Source: Spirochaetaceae bacterium UBA1306 (GTDB lineage Bacteria; Spirochaetota; Spirochaetia; Treponematales; Rectinemataceae). Taken from it: a stretch of DNA of 12,119 nucleotides. Shown in pieces: positions 6,089 to 12,119 of this stretch (positions are counted from its first letter, which is position 1; each line of letters opens with the position of its first letter). Location: contig DBTW01000112.1 of assembly GCA_002307245.1 (NCBI GenBank), forward strand, positions 24,173-36,291, written 5' to 3'. Position numbers and translations under genes: made by a program. The notes beneath the pieces were generated by a model. The model ran no database searches. It had not been told where the DNA came from and saw only the letters and a list, made by a program, of their open reading frames with translations.

Positions 6089-7363
6089 ATGAAGAGAAGT
6101 AGTATCGCACTCGCCGCCGCCATGGCCCTGCTGACCGTAGCGGGAGGCTTCGCGGCCGACCGCCAGAAGCTCGTCTGGCTCCAGTGGGCGAACGACGGCG
6201 CGCAGAAGAACCTCGATGCAATTATCGCCGCCTTCGAGGCGAAGTACCCGATCGACATCGAGCTGGAATTCAAGCCGGGCAGCGCCGAGGGCGAGAATCT
6301 CGTGAAGACCCGAATCGCGGCCAACGACATGCCCGACCTTCTGTCGTTCAACTCGGGCTCTCTCTTCCAGGTCCTCAACCTCGAGAAGAACTTCGTCGAC
6401 CTATCCAATGAGAAGCTGGCGTCAAGGCTCGTGGACTCGTTCAAGAGCACCGTATCGGTGTCAGGCAAGGGCGTCTACGGGATTCCCTATCAGCCCATAC
6501 CCGCCGGCGGCATCCTCTACAATAAGAAGGTCTACGCGCAGCTCGGGCTCAAGGTCCCCAAGACCTGGAAGGCCTTCATCGCCAACTGCGAGAAGATCAA
6601 GGCCGCCGGCAAGGTGGCGGTGATCGCCTCTTACAAGGACGACTGGACTGCCCAGCTCCTCCTCCTCGCCGATTTCTACAACGTCAACGTCGCGAATCCG
6701 AAATTCGCGCAGGACTACACCGCTAATAAGGCGAAATACGCCTCCACCCCCGCAGCCCTGCGCGGCTTCGAGAAGATCCAGGAAGTCTTTACGAAGGGCT
6801 TCACGAATAAGGAGCCGGTGTCGATCACCTACGACATGGCCCAGGCGATGCTCGCCTCGGGAGAGGGCGCGCATTACCCGATGGCTACCTGGGTCCTCAC
6901 CTCGATTAACCAGAACTATCCGGACAAGATCAACGACATCGGCTTTTTCGCCCTGCCCGGCGATTCGGCCGATAAAAACGGCGTAACCCTCTGGATGCCG
7001 AACAATATCTCCATCTCCAAGACTTCAAAGCACATCGACGCCGCCAAGCAGTTCCTGGACTTCTTCGTGTCCCCCGAGGGGCTCGCGGCCTACATGAGCG
7101 TCAGCACTCCCGACGGGGCCTTCGCGATAAAGGGAGTCAAGCTGCCCGACAACGTCTTCCCGGCCGTCAAGGACATTCTCGTCTATGTCGACGCCAACAA
7201 GACGGCCCCCGCCCTCGAGTTTCTTTCCCCGGTCAAGGGCCCGAACCTCCCGCAGATCTGCGTCGAGGCGGGGCTCGCCCTCAAGACTCCCGCCGCGTGC
7301 GCGGTCGAGTACGACCGGGACGTGGAGAAACAGGCTAAGCAGCTGATGCTGCCCGGCTGGTGA
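6089..7363 (+). CDS. Periplasmic sugar-binding protein of a CUT1-type ABC importer
   Basis: This 424-residue family 1 extracellular solute-binding protein captures the substrate and delivers it to the two permeases encoded downstream. Residues 1-22 form a Sec signal peptide: MKRS, a hydrophobic core, then GGFA|AD, with likely signal peptidase I cleavage after A22. No lipobox cysteine is present, so it should be free in a periplasm rather than lipid-anchored, which argues for a diderm cell. The mature protein opens with the family-typical strand LVWLQWANDGAQKNLDAII. It carries the conserved stretches MPDLLSFNSGS, GVYGIPYQ, GILYNKKVY and, near the C-terminus, AAKQFLDFFVSPEGL. Length is normal for the family. 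The substrate cannot be read directly; the adjacent GH78 gene suggests a rhamnose-containing oligosaccharide or glycoside. Confidence 0.93.
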   Translation: MKRSSIALAAAMALLTVAGGFAADRQKLVWLQWANDGAQKNLDAIIAAFEAKYPIDIELEFKPGSAEGENLVKTRIAANDMPDLLSFNSGSLFQVLNLEKNFVDLSNEKLASRLVDSFKSTVSVSGKGVYGIPYQPIPAGGILYNKKVYAQLGLKVPKTWKAFIANCEKIKAAGKVAVIASYKDDWTAQLLLLADFYNVNVANPKFAQDYTANKAKYASTPAALRGFEKIQEVFTKGFTNKEPVSITYDMAQAMLASGEGAHYPMATWVLTSINQNYPDKINDIGFFALPGDSADKNGVTLWMPNNISISKTSKHIDAAKQFLDFFVSPEGLAAYMSVSTPDGAFAIKGVKLPDNVFPAVKDILVYVDANKTAPALEFLSPVKGPNLPQICVEAGLALKTPAACAVEYDRDVEKQAKQLMLPGW

Positions 7364-7379
7364 TCCTGGCTTACTAGCG

Positions 7380-7417
7380 AGGATGGTCCTTGGTCCGACC
7401 CGGCCCGGGGCCATCCT
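7380..7417 (+). other. Intercistronic hairpin between binding-protein and permease genes
   Basis: AGGATGGTCC (7380-7389) pairs with GGGCCATCCT (7408-7417) over ten base pairs, one of them G-U, around an 18-base GC-rich loop. No T-run follows, and the permease ribosome site GGGAG (7422-7426) starts five bases later. Such structures after binding-protein genes can protect the upstream mRNA and lower downstream expression, as shown for malE-malF in E. coli. It may also partly shield the permease start. Confidence 0.6.
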
Positions 7418-7432
7418 TCTCGGGAGACATCG

Positions 7433-8299
7433 ATGGCATCCACGACTTCCAAGATATACTCGTACAAATTCCTCCTGCCGGCGGCGGTGGTCTACCTGAT
7501 CTTCTTCATCGTGCCGACCTTCCTCTCCTTTTTCTTCAGCCTGACGATCTGGACACTTTCCGACTGGAAGTTCACCGGGCTCGACAACTTCAGGATCTTC
7601 CTCACCGAGCCCTCGCTCAACGTGGGCCTCCGGAATTCCCTCGTGTACGCCATCCTCACCTGCGGCCTAAAGGTCGTGCTAGGCTTTCTCCTGGCGGCCT
7701 TCCTCAGCGCTAACTTGAAGACCAAGGGCTTCCTTCGCTCGATCATATATTTCCCCAACATCCTGAGCACGATCGCCGTCGGCATCATGTTCTCGAGCCT
7801 GATGCAGCCCTCGCGGGGCCTGATAAACGTCGGCCTCGCGGCGATCGGGATCCAGGGCCCCGACTGGCTCGGCAACCCGAGCCTGGCCCTCCTGTCGGTC
7901 GCGATGGTCGACGTCTGGAAGGGCGTCGGCATCGCGATGACGATCTTCATCGCGGGCATAATGGCCATTCCCCGGCACTACTACGAAGCCCTGATGATCG
8001 ACGGCGGCTCCTCATTCCATAAGCTGCGCTACATCACCCTGCCGCTCTCGCGCTCGTCCATGAACTCGGTGATCATGCTCGCCTTCATCGGCGGGATACG
8101 GTCCTTCGACCTGGTCTGGGTGATGACCAAGGGCGGTCCCGGCTTTACGAGCGACCTGATCGCGTCGATCATCTACAAGCAGCTTCAGGGCGGCTTCTAT
8201 GGCATCTCGACGGCGGGCAACGTCGTGCTCTTCGTCATCGTCTCCCTCCTCGCCGTGCCGATGTACCGCTTCCTGACCAAGGCCGAGGTGGACCTATGA
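7433..8299 (+). CDS. Sugar ABC transporter permease, MalF/UgpA type (CUT1)
   Basis: This 288-residue inner-membrane protein is one half of the transport channel. Several hydrophobic segments are visible, including about 13-38, 70-92, 104-124, 154-178, 210-228 and 260-278. The EAA loop that contacts the ATPase reads EALMIDGGSSFHKLRYITLP (185-204) and is well conserved. Near the C-terminus WVMTKGGPGFTSD is the typical MalF-type TxGGP motif. The gene has a GGGAG ribosome site six bases before ATG 7433. Its end overlaps the next permease by four bases (ATGA). No ATP-binding subunit gene is present; CUT1 systems often share one MsmK/UgpC-like ATPase encoded elsewhere. Confidence 0.94.
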   Translation: MASTTSKIYSYKFLLPAAVVYLIFFIVPTFLSFFFSLTIWTLSDWKFTGLDNFRIFLTEPSLNVGLRNSLVYAILTCGLKVVLGFLLAAFLSANLKTKGFLRSIIYFPNILSTIAVGIMFSSLMQPSRGLINVGLAAIGIQGPDWLGNPSLALLSVAMVDVWKGVGIAMTIFIAGIMAIPRHYYEALMIDGGSSFHKLRYITLPLSRSSMNSVIMLAFIGGIRSFDLVWVMTKGGPGFTSDLIASIIYKQLQGGFYGISTAGNVVLFVIVSLLAVPMYRFLTKAEVDL

Positions 8300-9126
8300 A
8301 GCGGAAGATCCTGCGCGTGATGGTCGAGGTCATCGCGGTTGCCCTCGCCTTGGCCATCTTCGGCATTCCCCTATCCTATGTAGTGACGAACGCGGGCAAG
8401 ACCTCGGTCGAGGCGGCGCAAATGAGCATCGCCCCGGCGGCCGAGACCCGCTACATCAAGAATTTCTCCGAGGTCCTGGCGACCTCGAATCATATGCTGC
8501 TTCGCGCGTTCCTCAACAGCACGATCATCACCGTCGTCTCGATAGCGATGTTGATAGGCGTCTCCTCGATGGCCGGCTTCGTGATGGAGCGCCGAAAAAG
8601 CCGGGCGATCTCGTGGATTAACTTCCTCGTCCTCGCCGGGCTGATGATCCCGCCGGCCGTCGTTCCGACCATCTGGGTGCTCAAGTCGATAGGGCTGTAC
8701 AAGACGATGCTTGGCCTTGAACTGATCGAGGCCGCCCTCGCCTTCCCCTTCTCCGTCCTCCTGTACCGGGGCTACTTGGGCGCAATACCCAGGGAGCTGG
8801 ACGAGGCCTCCTTCATCGACGGCTGCTCGGGGCTGGACCTCTTCGTCAAGGTGATCTTCCCGCTAATGAAGCCCGTCTCGGCGACCATCGCGATTATCAC
8901 CTCGATCTCGGTCTTCAACGATTTCGTGAACCCGCTGTACTTCCTCCCCGGCGCGAAGAATGTCACGGTCCAGCTCACGCTCTACAACTACATCAGCCAG
9001 TACCTGAACAAGTGGAACCTCCTCTTCGCAGACATCCTCCTGATCTCGATCCCGCCCTTGATCTTTTTTATCGTATTCAACAAGAAAATCGTGTCCGGAA
9101 TGGTCGCCGGCGCGGTGAAATCGTGA
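8296..9126 (+). CDS. Sugar ABC transporter permease, MalG/UgpE type (CUT1)
   Basis: This 276-residue inner-membrane protein is the second half of the channel. An N-terminal membrane segment (about 9-31) is followed by the usual periplasmic loop. Further segments lie at about 76-96, 106-128, 143-158, 194-212 and 244-262. The EAA loop reads DEASFIDGCSGLDLFVKVIF (169-188) followed by P189, with the DG pair intact and Cys at the position usually Ala. The C-terminal GMVAGAVKS is the family-typical tail. It starts inside the stop codon of the previous gene (ATGA at 8296-8299), so the two permeases are translationally coupled. The rhamnosidase gene follows after 31 bases. Confidence 0.94.
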   Translation: MKRKILRVMVEVIAVALALAIFGIPLSYVVTNAGKTSVEAAQMSIAPAAETRYIKNFSEVLATSNHMLLRAFLNSTIITVVSIAMLIGVSSMAGFVMERRKSRAISWINFLVLAGLMIPPAVVPTIWVLKSIGLYKTMLGLELIEAALAFPFSVLLYRGYLGAIPRELDEASFIDGCSGLDLFVKVIFPLMKPVSATIAIITSISVFNDFVNPLYFLPGAKNVTVQLTLYNYISQYLNKWNLLFADILLISIPPLIFFIVFNKKIVSGMVAGAVKS

Positions 9127-9157
9127 CCCGACGCCGGGGATTGATAGGAGCCTGCAA

Positions 9158-11788
9158 ATGAAGCTTGATCTCGAGGGCCTTCGCTGCGAATATCTGGAAG
9201 ATCCGATAGCCGTCCCTGCCGCCGCGCCGCGCTTTGGCTGGAAGCTCGCCGCCGATGCGCATAACGTTCTTCAAGCCAGCTACCGCCTGCAAGTGTCCGA
9301 GGACGCCTCCTTTGTGAGGCCGTTTTGGGACTCTGGGGAGCAAGGCTCGGCCGAGTCCGTCTGCGTCGCCTATGGCGGCCCTCCGCTGCGGGCGCGGGCT
9401 CCCTATTTCTGGCGGGTGAAGGCCAAGGCCTCTTCGGGTGGGATCGATGCCGAGAGCGGCTGGAGCGCGATAGCCCGATTCGAGACGGCGATGGCCAAGG
9501 ATGAGTGGGAGGCGCGCTTCGTCTCGGCCGAAGGCGAGGGGTCCTGGGTCGATTCGAAAGGCACCAGGCTGAGGGGCGAATTCAAAGCCGGACGGGGAAT
9601 AGCCGCGGCTAGGGTCTATGCCAGCGCCCTGGGACTCTACGAGCTCCGCCTGAACGGGAATCCCGTCGGCGATGAAGTCCTCGCGCCCGGATGGACCTCC
9701 TACGGCAAGCGCCTTCTCTTCCAAGCCTACGACGTCACGAGCCTGGTGCGGGAAGGGGATAACGCGTTGTGCGCCTCCGTAGGCGCCGGCTGGTTCAAGG
9801 GCGATCTCGCAGGCTGGCTGGGGCGTCGCAACGTCTATGGCCCGAGGACCGCGCTCATCGCGCAACTGGTCATTCGGTACGCGGACGGGCGCGAGGAGCG
9901 TTTCTGCACGGACGCCCGCTGGCGCTGTTCCGATGGGCCCATCCTTTACTCCGAGATCTACCATGGGGAGACCTACGACGCGAGGCTGGAGGCTCCAGGC
10001 TGGGACCTCCCGGGCTACGACGACTCGGCATGGCGTCCGGTCGAGGTCCTCGGTCTCGGGCGGGAGATCCTCGAGCCGGCCGACGGCCTTCCCGTGAGGC
10101 GCCACGAGGTTTTCAAGCCGGTATCGCTTGTCGTGACTCCCAAGGGCGAGCGCGTCCTCGATTTCGGGCAGAACATGGCGGGGCGAGTCCGGTTCCGCGT
10201 CTCCGGCAAGACCGGGGATCGCGTCGTGATCCGCCACGCCGAGGCCCTCGATGCGCAGGGCAACTTCTACACGGCCAATCTCCGGGGCGCCAAGGCACGT
10301 ATCCTCTATGTGCTTTCCGGCAAGGGCGAGGAGCGCTACGAGCCGACCTTCACCTACATGGGCTTCCGCTACGCCTGCGTCGACGAATGGCCGGGCGAGA
10401 TCGACCCCGCGGCCTTCGAGGCCGTCGCGATCTACTCCGACATGGAAGAGACGGGCTCCTTCGAATGCTCGAGCCCCCTCCTCAATCGGCTGCACGCGAA
10501 CATCGCCTGGGGGCTAAAGGGGAATTTTGTCGACATCCCGAGCGACTGCCCCCAGCGCGACGAGCGCCTGGGCTGGACAGGCGACGCTCAGGTCTTCATC
10601 GGCACCGCGGCCTTCCTCATGGGGACCGACCGGTTTTACCGGAAATGGCTGCGAGACCTCGCCGCCGAGCAGCTCGATTCCGGGGGCGTGCCCTTCGTCG
10701 TGCCGGACGTGCTAGCGGGACTGAAGTCGCCCGATGGCAAGAGCTATATCCCCAGCCATTCCTCCAGCGGTTGGGGCGACGCGGCCACGATCTGCCCCTG
10801 GACGGTCTACGCCCGCTACGCCGATCGCGCCGTGCTCGAGGAGCAATACCCGAGCATGCGAGCCTGGGTCGAGTATATGCGCGGCCAGGCGCGCGACGGA
10901 CTCGTCTGGGAGACGGGCTTCCACTTCGGCGATTGGGTCGCCCTGGACGCGAAGGAGGGCAGCTACTTCGGAGCGACGCCCAACGACTTCGTGGCCACGG
11001 CCTTCTACGCGAAATCGGCCGCGGTGCTCGCCAAGGCGGCCGCTGCCCTCGGGAAGGGAGAGGACGCGGGAGTATACGGCGCGTTGCGCGATCGCATCGT
11101 TGAGGCGTTCCGCCGGGAGTTCTTCGCCCCGAGCGGCCGCATAGCCGTGCGCACGATGACTGCCTGCGTGCTCGCGCTCGACTTCGACCTCGCTCCTCCC
11201 CAGCACCGGGATCGCGTTCGCGATACCCTTATCGCCCTAATTGCGGAAAACGGCGGGCACCTCGTCACGGGCTTCCTCGGGACGCCCTACCTCTGCCGCG
11301 CCCTGACGGACGCCGGGGCGCCGGAGGCCGCCTACTCGCTCCTGATGCGGGAGGACTATCCTTCCTGGCTGTACCAGGTCAAGAAAGGCGCGACGACCGT
11401 ATGGGAGCACTGGGACGGCCTCAAGCCCGACGGCAGCATGTGGAGCCCGGACATGAATTCCTTCAACCACTATGCCTACGGATCGATCGGCGAATGGCTG
11501 CACTCGACCGTCGCCGGGCTGTCCGCCGACGAGGCCTCGCCCGGCTACGGGCGAATCACCTTCGCGCCCAAGCCGGGTGGAGGGCTGACCCGCGCCAAGG
11601 CATCCCTCGCGACGGTGCGCGGCCCGGCGTCCATCGAGTGGCGCATCGAGGGCGGCGAGCTCGTCGTGGACCTGAAGGTTCCGCACAACGCGACGGCGTC
11701 CTTCGTCCCCCCCCTGCCGGACGCGGCAACGCTCGCTCTCGGCTCGGGAGATCATCGCTTCGCCTATCCTTGGCCGTCGCCCGATTGA
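9158..11788 (+). CDS. GH78 alpha-L-rhamnosidase, cytoplasmic
   Basis: This 876-residue glycoside hydrolase of family GH78 releases terminal L-rhamnose from glycosides or oligosaccharides with inversion. The N-terminal Ig-like domain begins with the family hallmark LRCEYLEDPIAVPAAAPRFGW. A lectin-like beta domain (about 140-310) carries the sequence LYELRLNGNPVGDEVLAPGW, and a domain around 320-430 contains VLDFGQNMAGRVR. The (alpha/alpha)6 catalytic barrel runs from about 435 to 785. The signature SDCPQRDERLGWTGD lies at 462-476 with probable general acid E469. TTVWEHWDG at 746-754 carries probable general base E750. A C-terminal beta domain closes the protein. Catalytic roles are by analogy with characterised GH78 enzymes. 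There is no signal peptide, so the importer must bring the rhamnoside in intact. AGGAG lies seven bases before the ATG. Confidence 0.95.
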   Translation: MKLDLEGLRCEYLEDPIAVPAAAPRFGWKLAADAHNVLQASYRLQVSEDASFVRPFWDSGEQGSAESVCVAYGGPPLRARAPYFWRVKAKASSGGIDAESGWSAIARFETAMAKDEWEARFVSAEGEGSWVDSKGTRLRGEFKAGRGIAAARVYASALGLYELRLNGNPVGDEVLAPGWTSYGKRLLFQAYDVTSLVREGDNALCASVGAGWFKGDLAGWLGRRNVYGPRTALIAQLVIRYADGREERFCTDARWRCSDGPILYSEIYHGETYDARLEAPGWDLPGYDDSAWRPVEVLGLGREILEPADGLPVRRHEVFKPVSLVVTPKGERVLDFGQNMAGRVRFRVSGKTGDRVVIRHAEALDAQGNFYTANLRGAKARILYVLSGKGEERYEPTFTYMGFRYACVDEWPGEIDPAAFEAVAIYSDMEETGSFECSSPLLNRLHANIAWGLKGNFVDIPSDCPQRDERLGWTGDAQVFIGTAAFLMGTDRFYRKWLRDLAAEQLDSGGVPFVVPDVLAGLKSPDGKSYIPSHSSSGWGDAATICPWTVYARYADRAVLEEQYPSMRAWVEYMRGQARDGLVWETGFHFGDWVALDAKEGSYFGATPNDFVATAFYAKSAAVLAKAAAALGKGEDAGVYGALRDRIVEAFRREFFAPSGRIAVRTMTACVLALDFDLAPPQHRDRVRDTLIALIAENGGHLVTGFLGTPYLCRALTDAGAPEAAYSLLMREDYPSWLYQVKKGATTVWEHWDGLKPDGSMWSPDMNSFNHYAYGSIGEWLHSTVAGLSADEASPGYGRITFAPKPGGGLTRAKASLATVRGPASIEWRIEGGELVVDLKVPHNATASFVPPLPDAATLALGSGDHRFAYPWPSPD

Positions 11789-11792
11789 GCCC

Positions 11793-11855
11793 GGCCGGCC
11801 AAGGCAGGGGCGCTGGCCTCGCCGTTCAGGGAAGAGCGGCATCATCGGGCAATAG
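11793..11855 (+). pseudogene. Remnant of the 3' end of an SDR-like gene (right copy of the direct repeat)
   Basis: Beginning five bases after the rhamnosidase stop, 63 bases match the last 62 bases of the SDR-like gene (2608-2669). In the terminal frame they encode SGKSGIIGQ followed by TAG, against SGKSGIFGQ in the full gene; differences there are silent except one Phe/Ile change. One inserted G near 11806-11810 throws the upstream part (RPAKAG, against RPTKAG) out of frame. No start codon or further coding similarity is seen upstream, where the rhamnosidase gene lies. I read it as a broken tail left by duplication, insertion or deletion. Confidence 0.7.
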
Positions 11856-11921
11856 CCAGGCGCGCCCATTCTTTCACTCGATTCACAACTAAACGACTCA
11901 GTAATCACGAATAAAACCAAG

Positions 11922-11950
11922 TGGAGAGGGAACTGCAAAGGTAGTATTCT
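11922..11950 (+). promoter_or_regulatory. Candidate promoter of the lipoprotein gene
   Basis: TGGAGA (11922-11927) and TATTCT (11945-11950) each match four of six sigma-70 consensus positions and are 17 bases apart. They lie in the 11856-12005 intergenic stretch, whose portion from about 11866 to 11960 is clearly richer in A and T than the coding DNA. The implied leader is about 50 bases. Nothing else was recognised in this stretch. Confidence 0.35.
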
Positions 11951-12005
11951 ATCCTAGATCGGCGGCGGCGCCAACTTGAAGCGATAGCCGGTCGAGGGGA
12001 TCTCC

Positions 12006-12119
12006 ATGCCGAAGTCGGCCAAGCTGTCGCTGTATATTGTTGCCTTCCTTTTAGCGCTATCCGCCTGCTCGACAGACTCGTCCTCTTCGAACGGCTCTAC
12101 CGATACTACCGATACTACC
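12006..12119 (+). CDS. Lipoprotein, N-terminal part only (gene continues past the window)
   Basis: ATG 12006 follows GAGGGG (11994-11999) at six bases, with an in-frame TAG 21 bases upstream of the ATG. The 38 residues visible begin MPKSAKLSLYIVAFLLALSAC: a basic start, a hydrophobic core and a lipobox LSAC, so Cys21 should be lipidated after signal peptidase II cleavage. A flexible Ser/Thr/Asp linker follows (STDSSSSNGSTDTTDTT), typical of surface or periplasmic lipoproteins. The mature domain is cut off by the window edge, so function is unknown. Codons such as TAT, ATT, GTT and TTA are more frequent here than in the genes to the left. It may or may not belong to the sugar system; its own candidate promoter suggests a separate unit. 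Confidence 0.8.
   Translation, partial: MPKSAKLSLYIVAFLLALSACSTDSSSSNGSTDTTDTT
12099..12119 (+). repeat. 9-bp in-frame repeat ACCGATACT at the window edge
   Basis: Two full copies (12099-12107, 12108-12116) and the start of a third encode Thr-Asp-Thr units in the lipoprotein linker. The array may continue past the window; in-frame repeats like this can change linker length between strains. Confidence 0.75.

Noticed and set aside
9769..11103. A 444-codon same-strand frame inside the rhamnosidase gene
   Set aside because: Arg/Gly/Pro-rich shadow frame wholly within a gene with intact family motifs.
11750..11792. Extension of the direct repeat upstream into the rhamnosidase gene
   Set aside because: A shared CGCTTCGCC lies before both copies but at a different distance, and no alignment holds between; such 9-mers are common in this GC-rich coding DNA.
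11789..11855. Intrinsic terminator after the rhamnosidase gene
   Set aside because: GGCCGGCC and short GC pairings occur but no stable stem followed by a T-run is present; the stretch is better explained as the SDR-tail remnant.

Overview
The window is GC-rich DNA, densely coded on both strands, from a bacterium that is probably Gram-negative-like (diderm). The solute-binding protein has a plain signal peptide with no lipobox, which fits a periplasm. A YesM/YesN two-component pair beside a CUT1-type sugar ABC importer and a GH78 enzyme, together with a RsbU-type phosphatase, would fit a GC-rich spirochaete. That assignment is inference; no rRNA, tRNA or taxonomic marker is present.

Left part (1-1852, minus strand): a two-gene unit. 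A 44-residue unknown protein overlaps by 17 nt the start of a regulator made of a DHp-like N-terminus, a receiver domain and a SpoIIE/RsbU-type phosphatase. It diverges from the rest of the window across a 148-bp region (1853-2000). This region holds candidate promoters for both directions and, between them, a 9-bp tandem repeat bracketed by an inverted repeat.

Centre (2001-11788, plus strand): seven genes in close succession. They are a degenerate SDR-like protein (GTG start, possibly leaderless), a YesM-like sensor kinase, a YesN-like response regulator, a sugar-binding protein, two CUT1-type permeases and a GH78 alpha-L-rhamnosidase. The first three touch or overlap (TAG|ATG, then a 16-nt overlap). 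A 111-bp gap with a perfect 12-bp palindrome and a strong ribosome binding site precedes the binding protein. A 10-bp-stem hairpin separates the binding protein from the permeases. The simplest reading is that the kinase senses an extracytoplasmic cue, the regulator activates the transport genes, the importer brings in a rhamnose-containing oligosaccharide or glycoside, and the cytoplasmic enzyme releases L-rhamnose. No transporter ATPase or rhamnose catabolic gene is present.

Right edge (11789-12119): the last 62 nt of the SDR-like gene recur, imperfectly and frameshifted, just after the rhamnosidase stop (53 identical positions in 63 alignment columns). The kinase-transporter-rhamnosidase block is therefore bracketed by two direct copies of that gene tail. 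This is the most unusual structure in the window. A short AT-richer intergenic stretch with a candidate promoter follows, then the start of a lipoprotein gene cut by the window edge. No gene-free stretch exceeds 300 bases.
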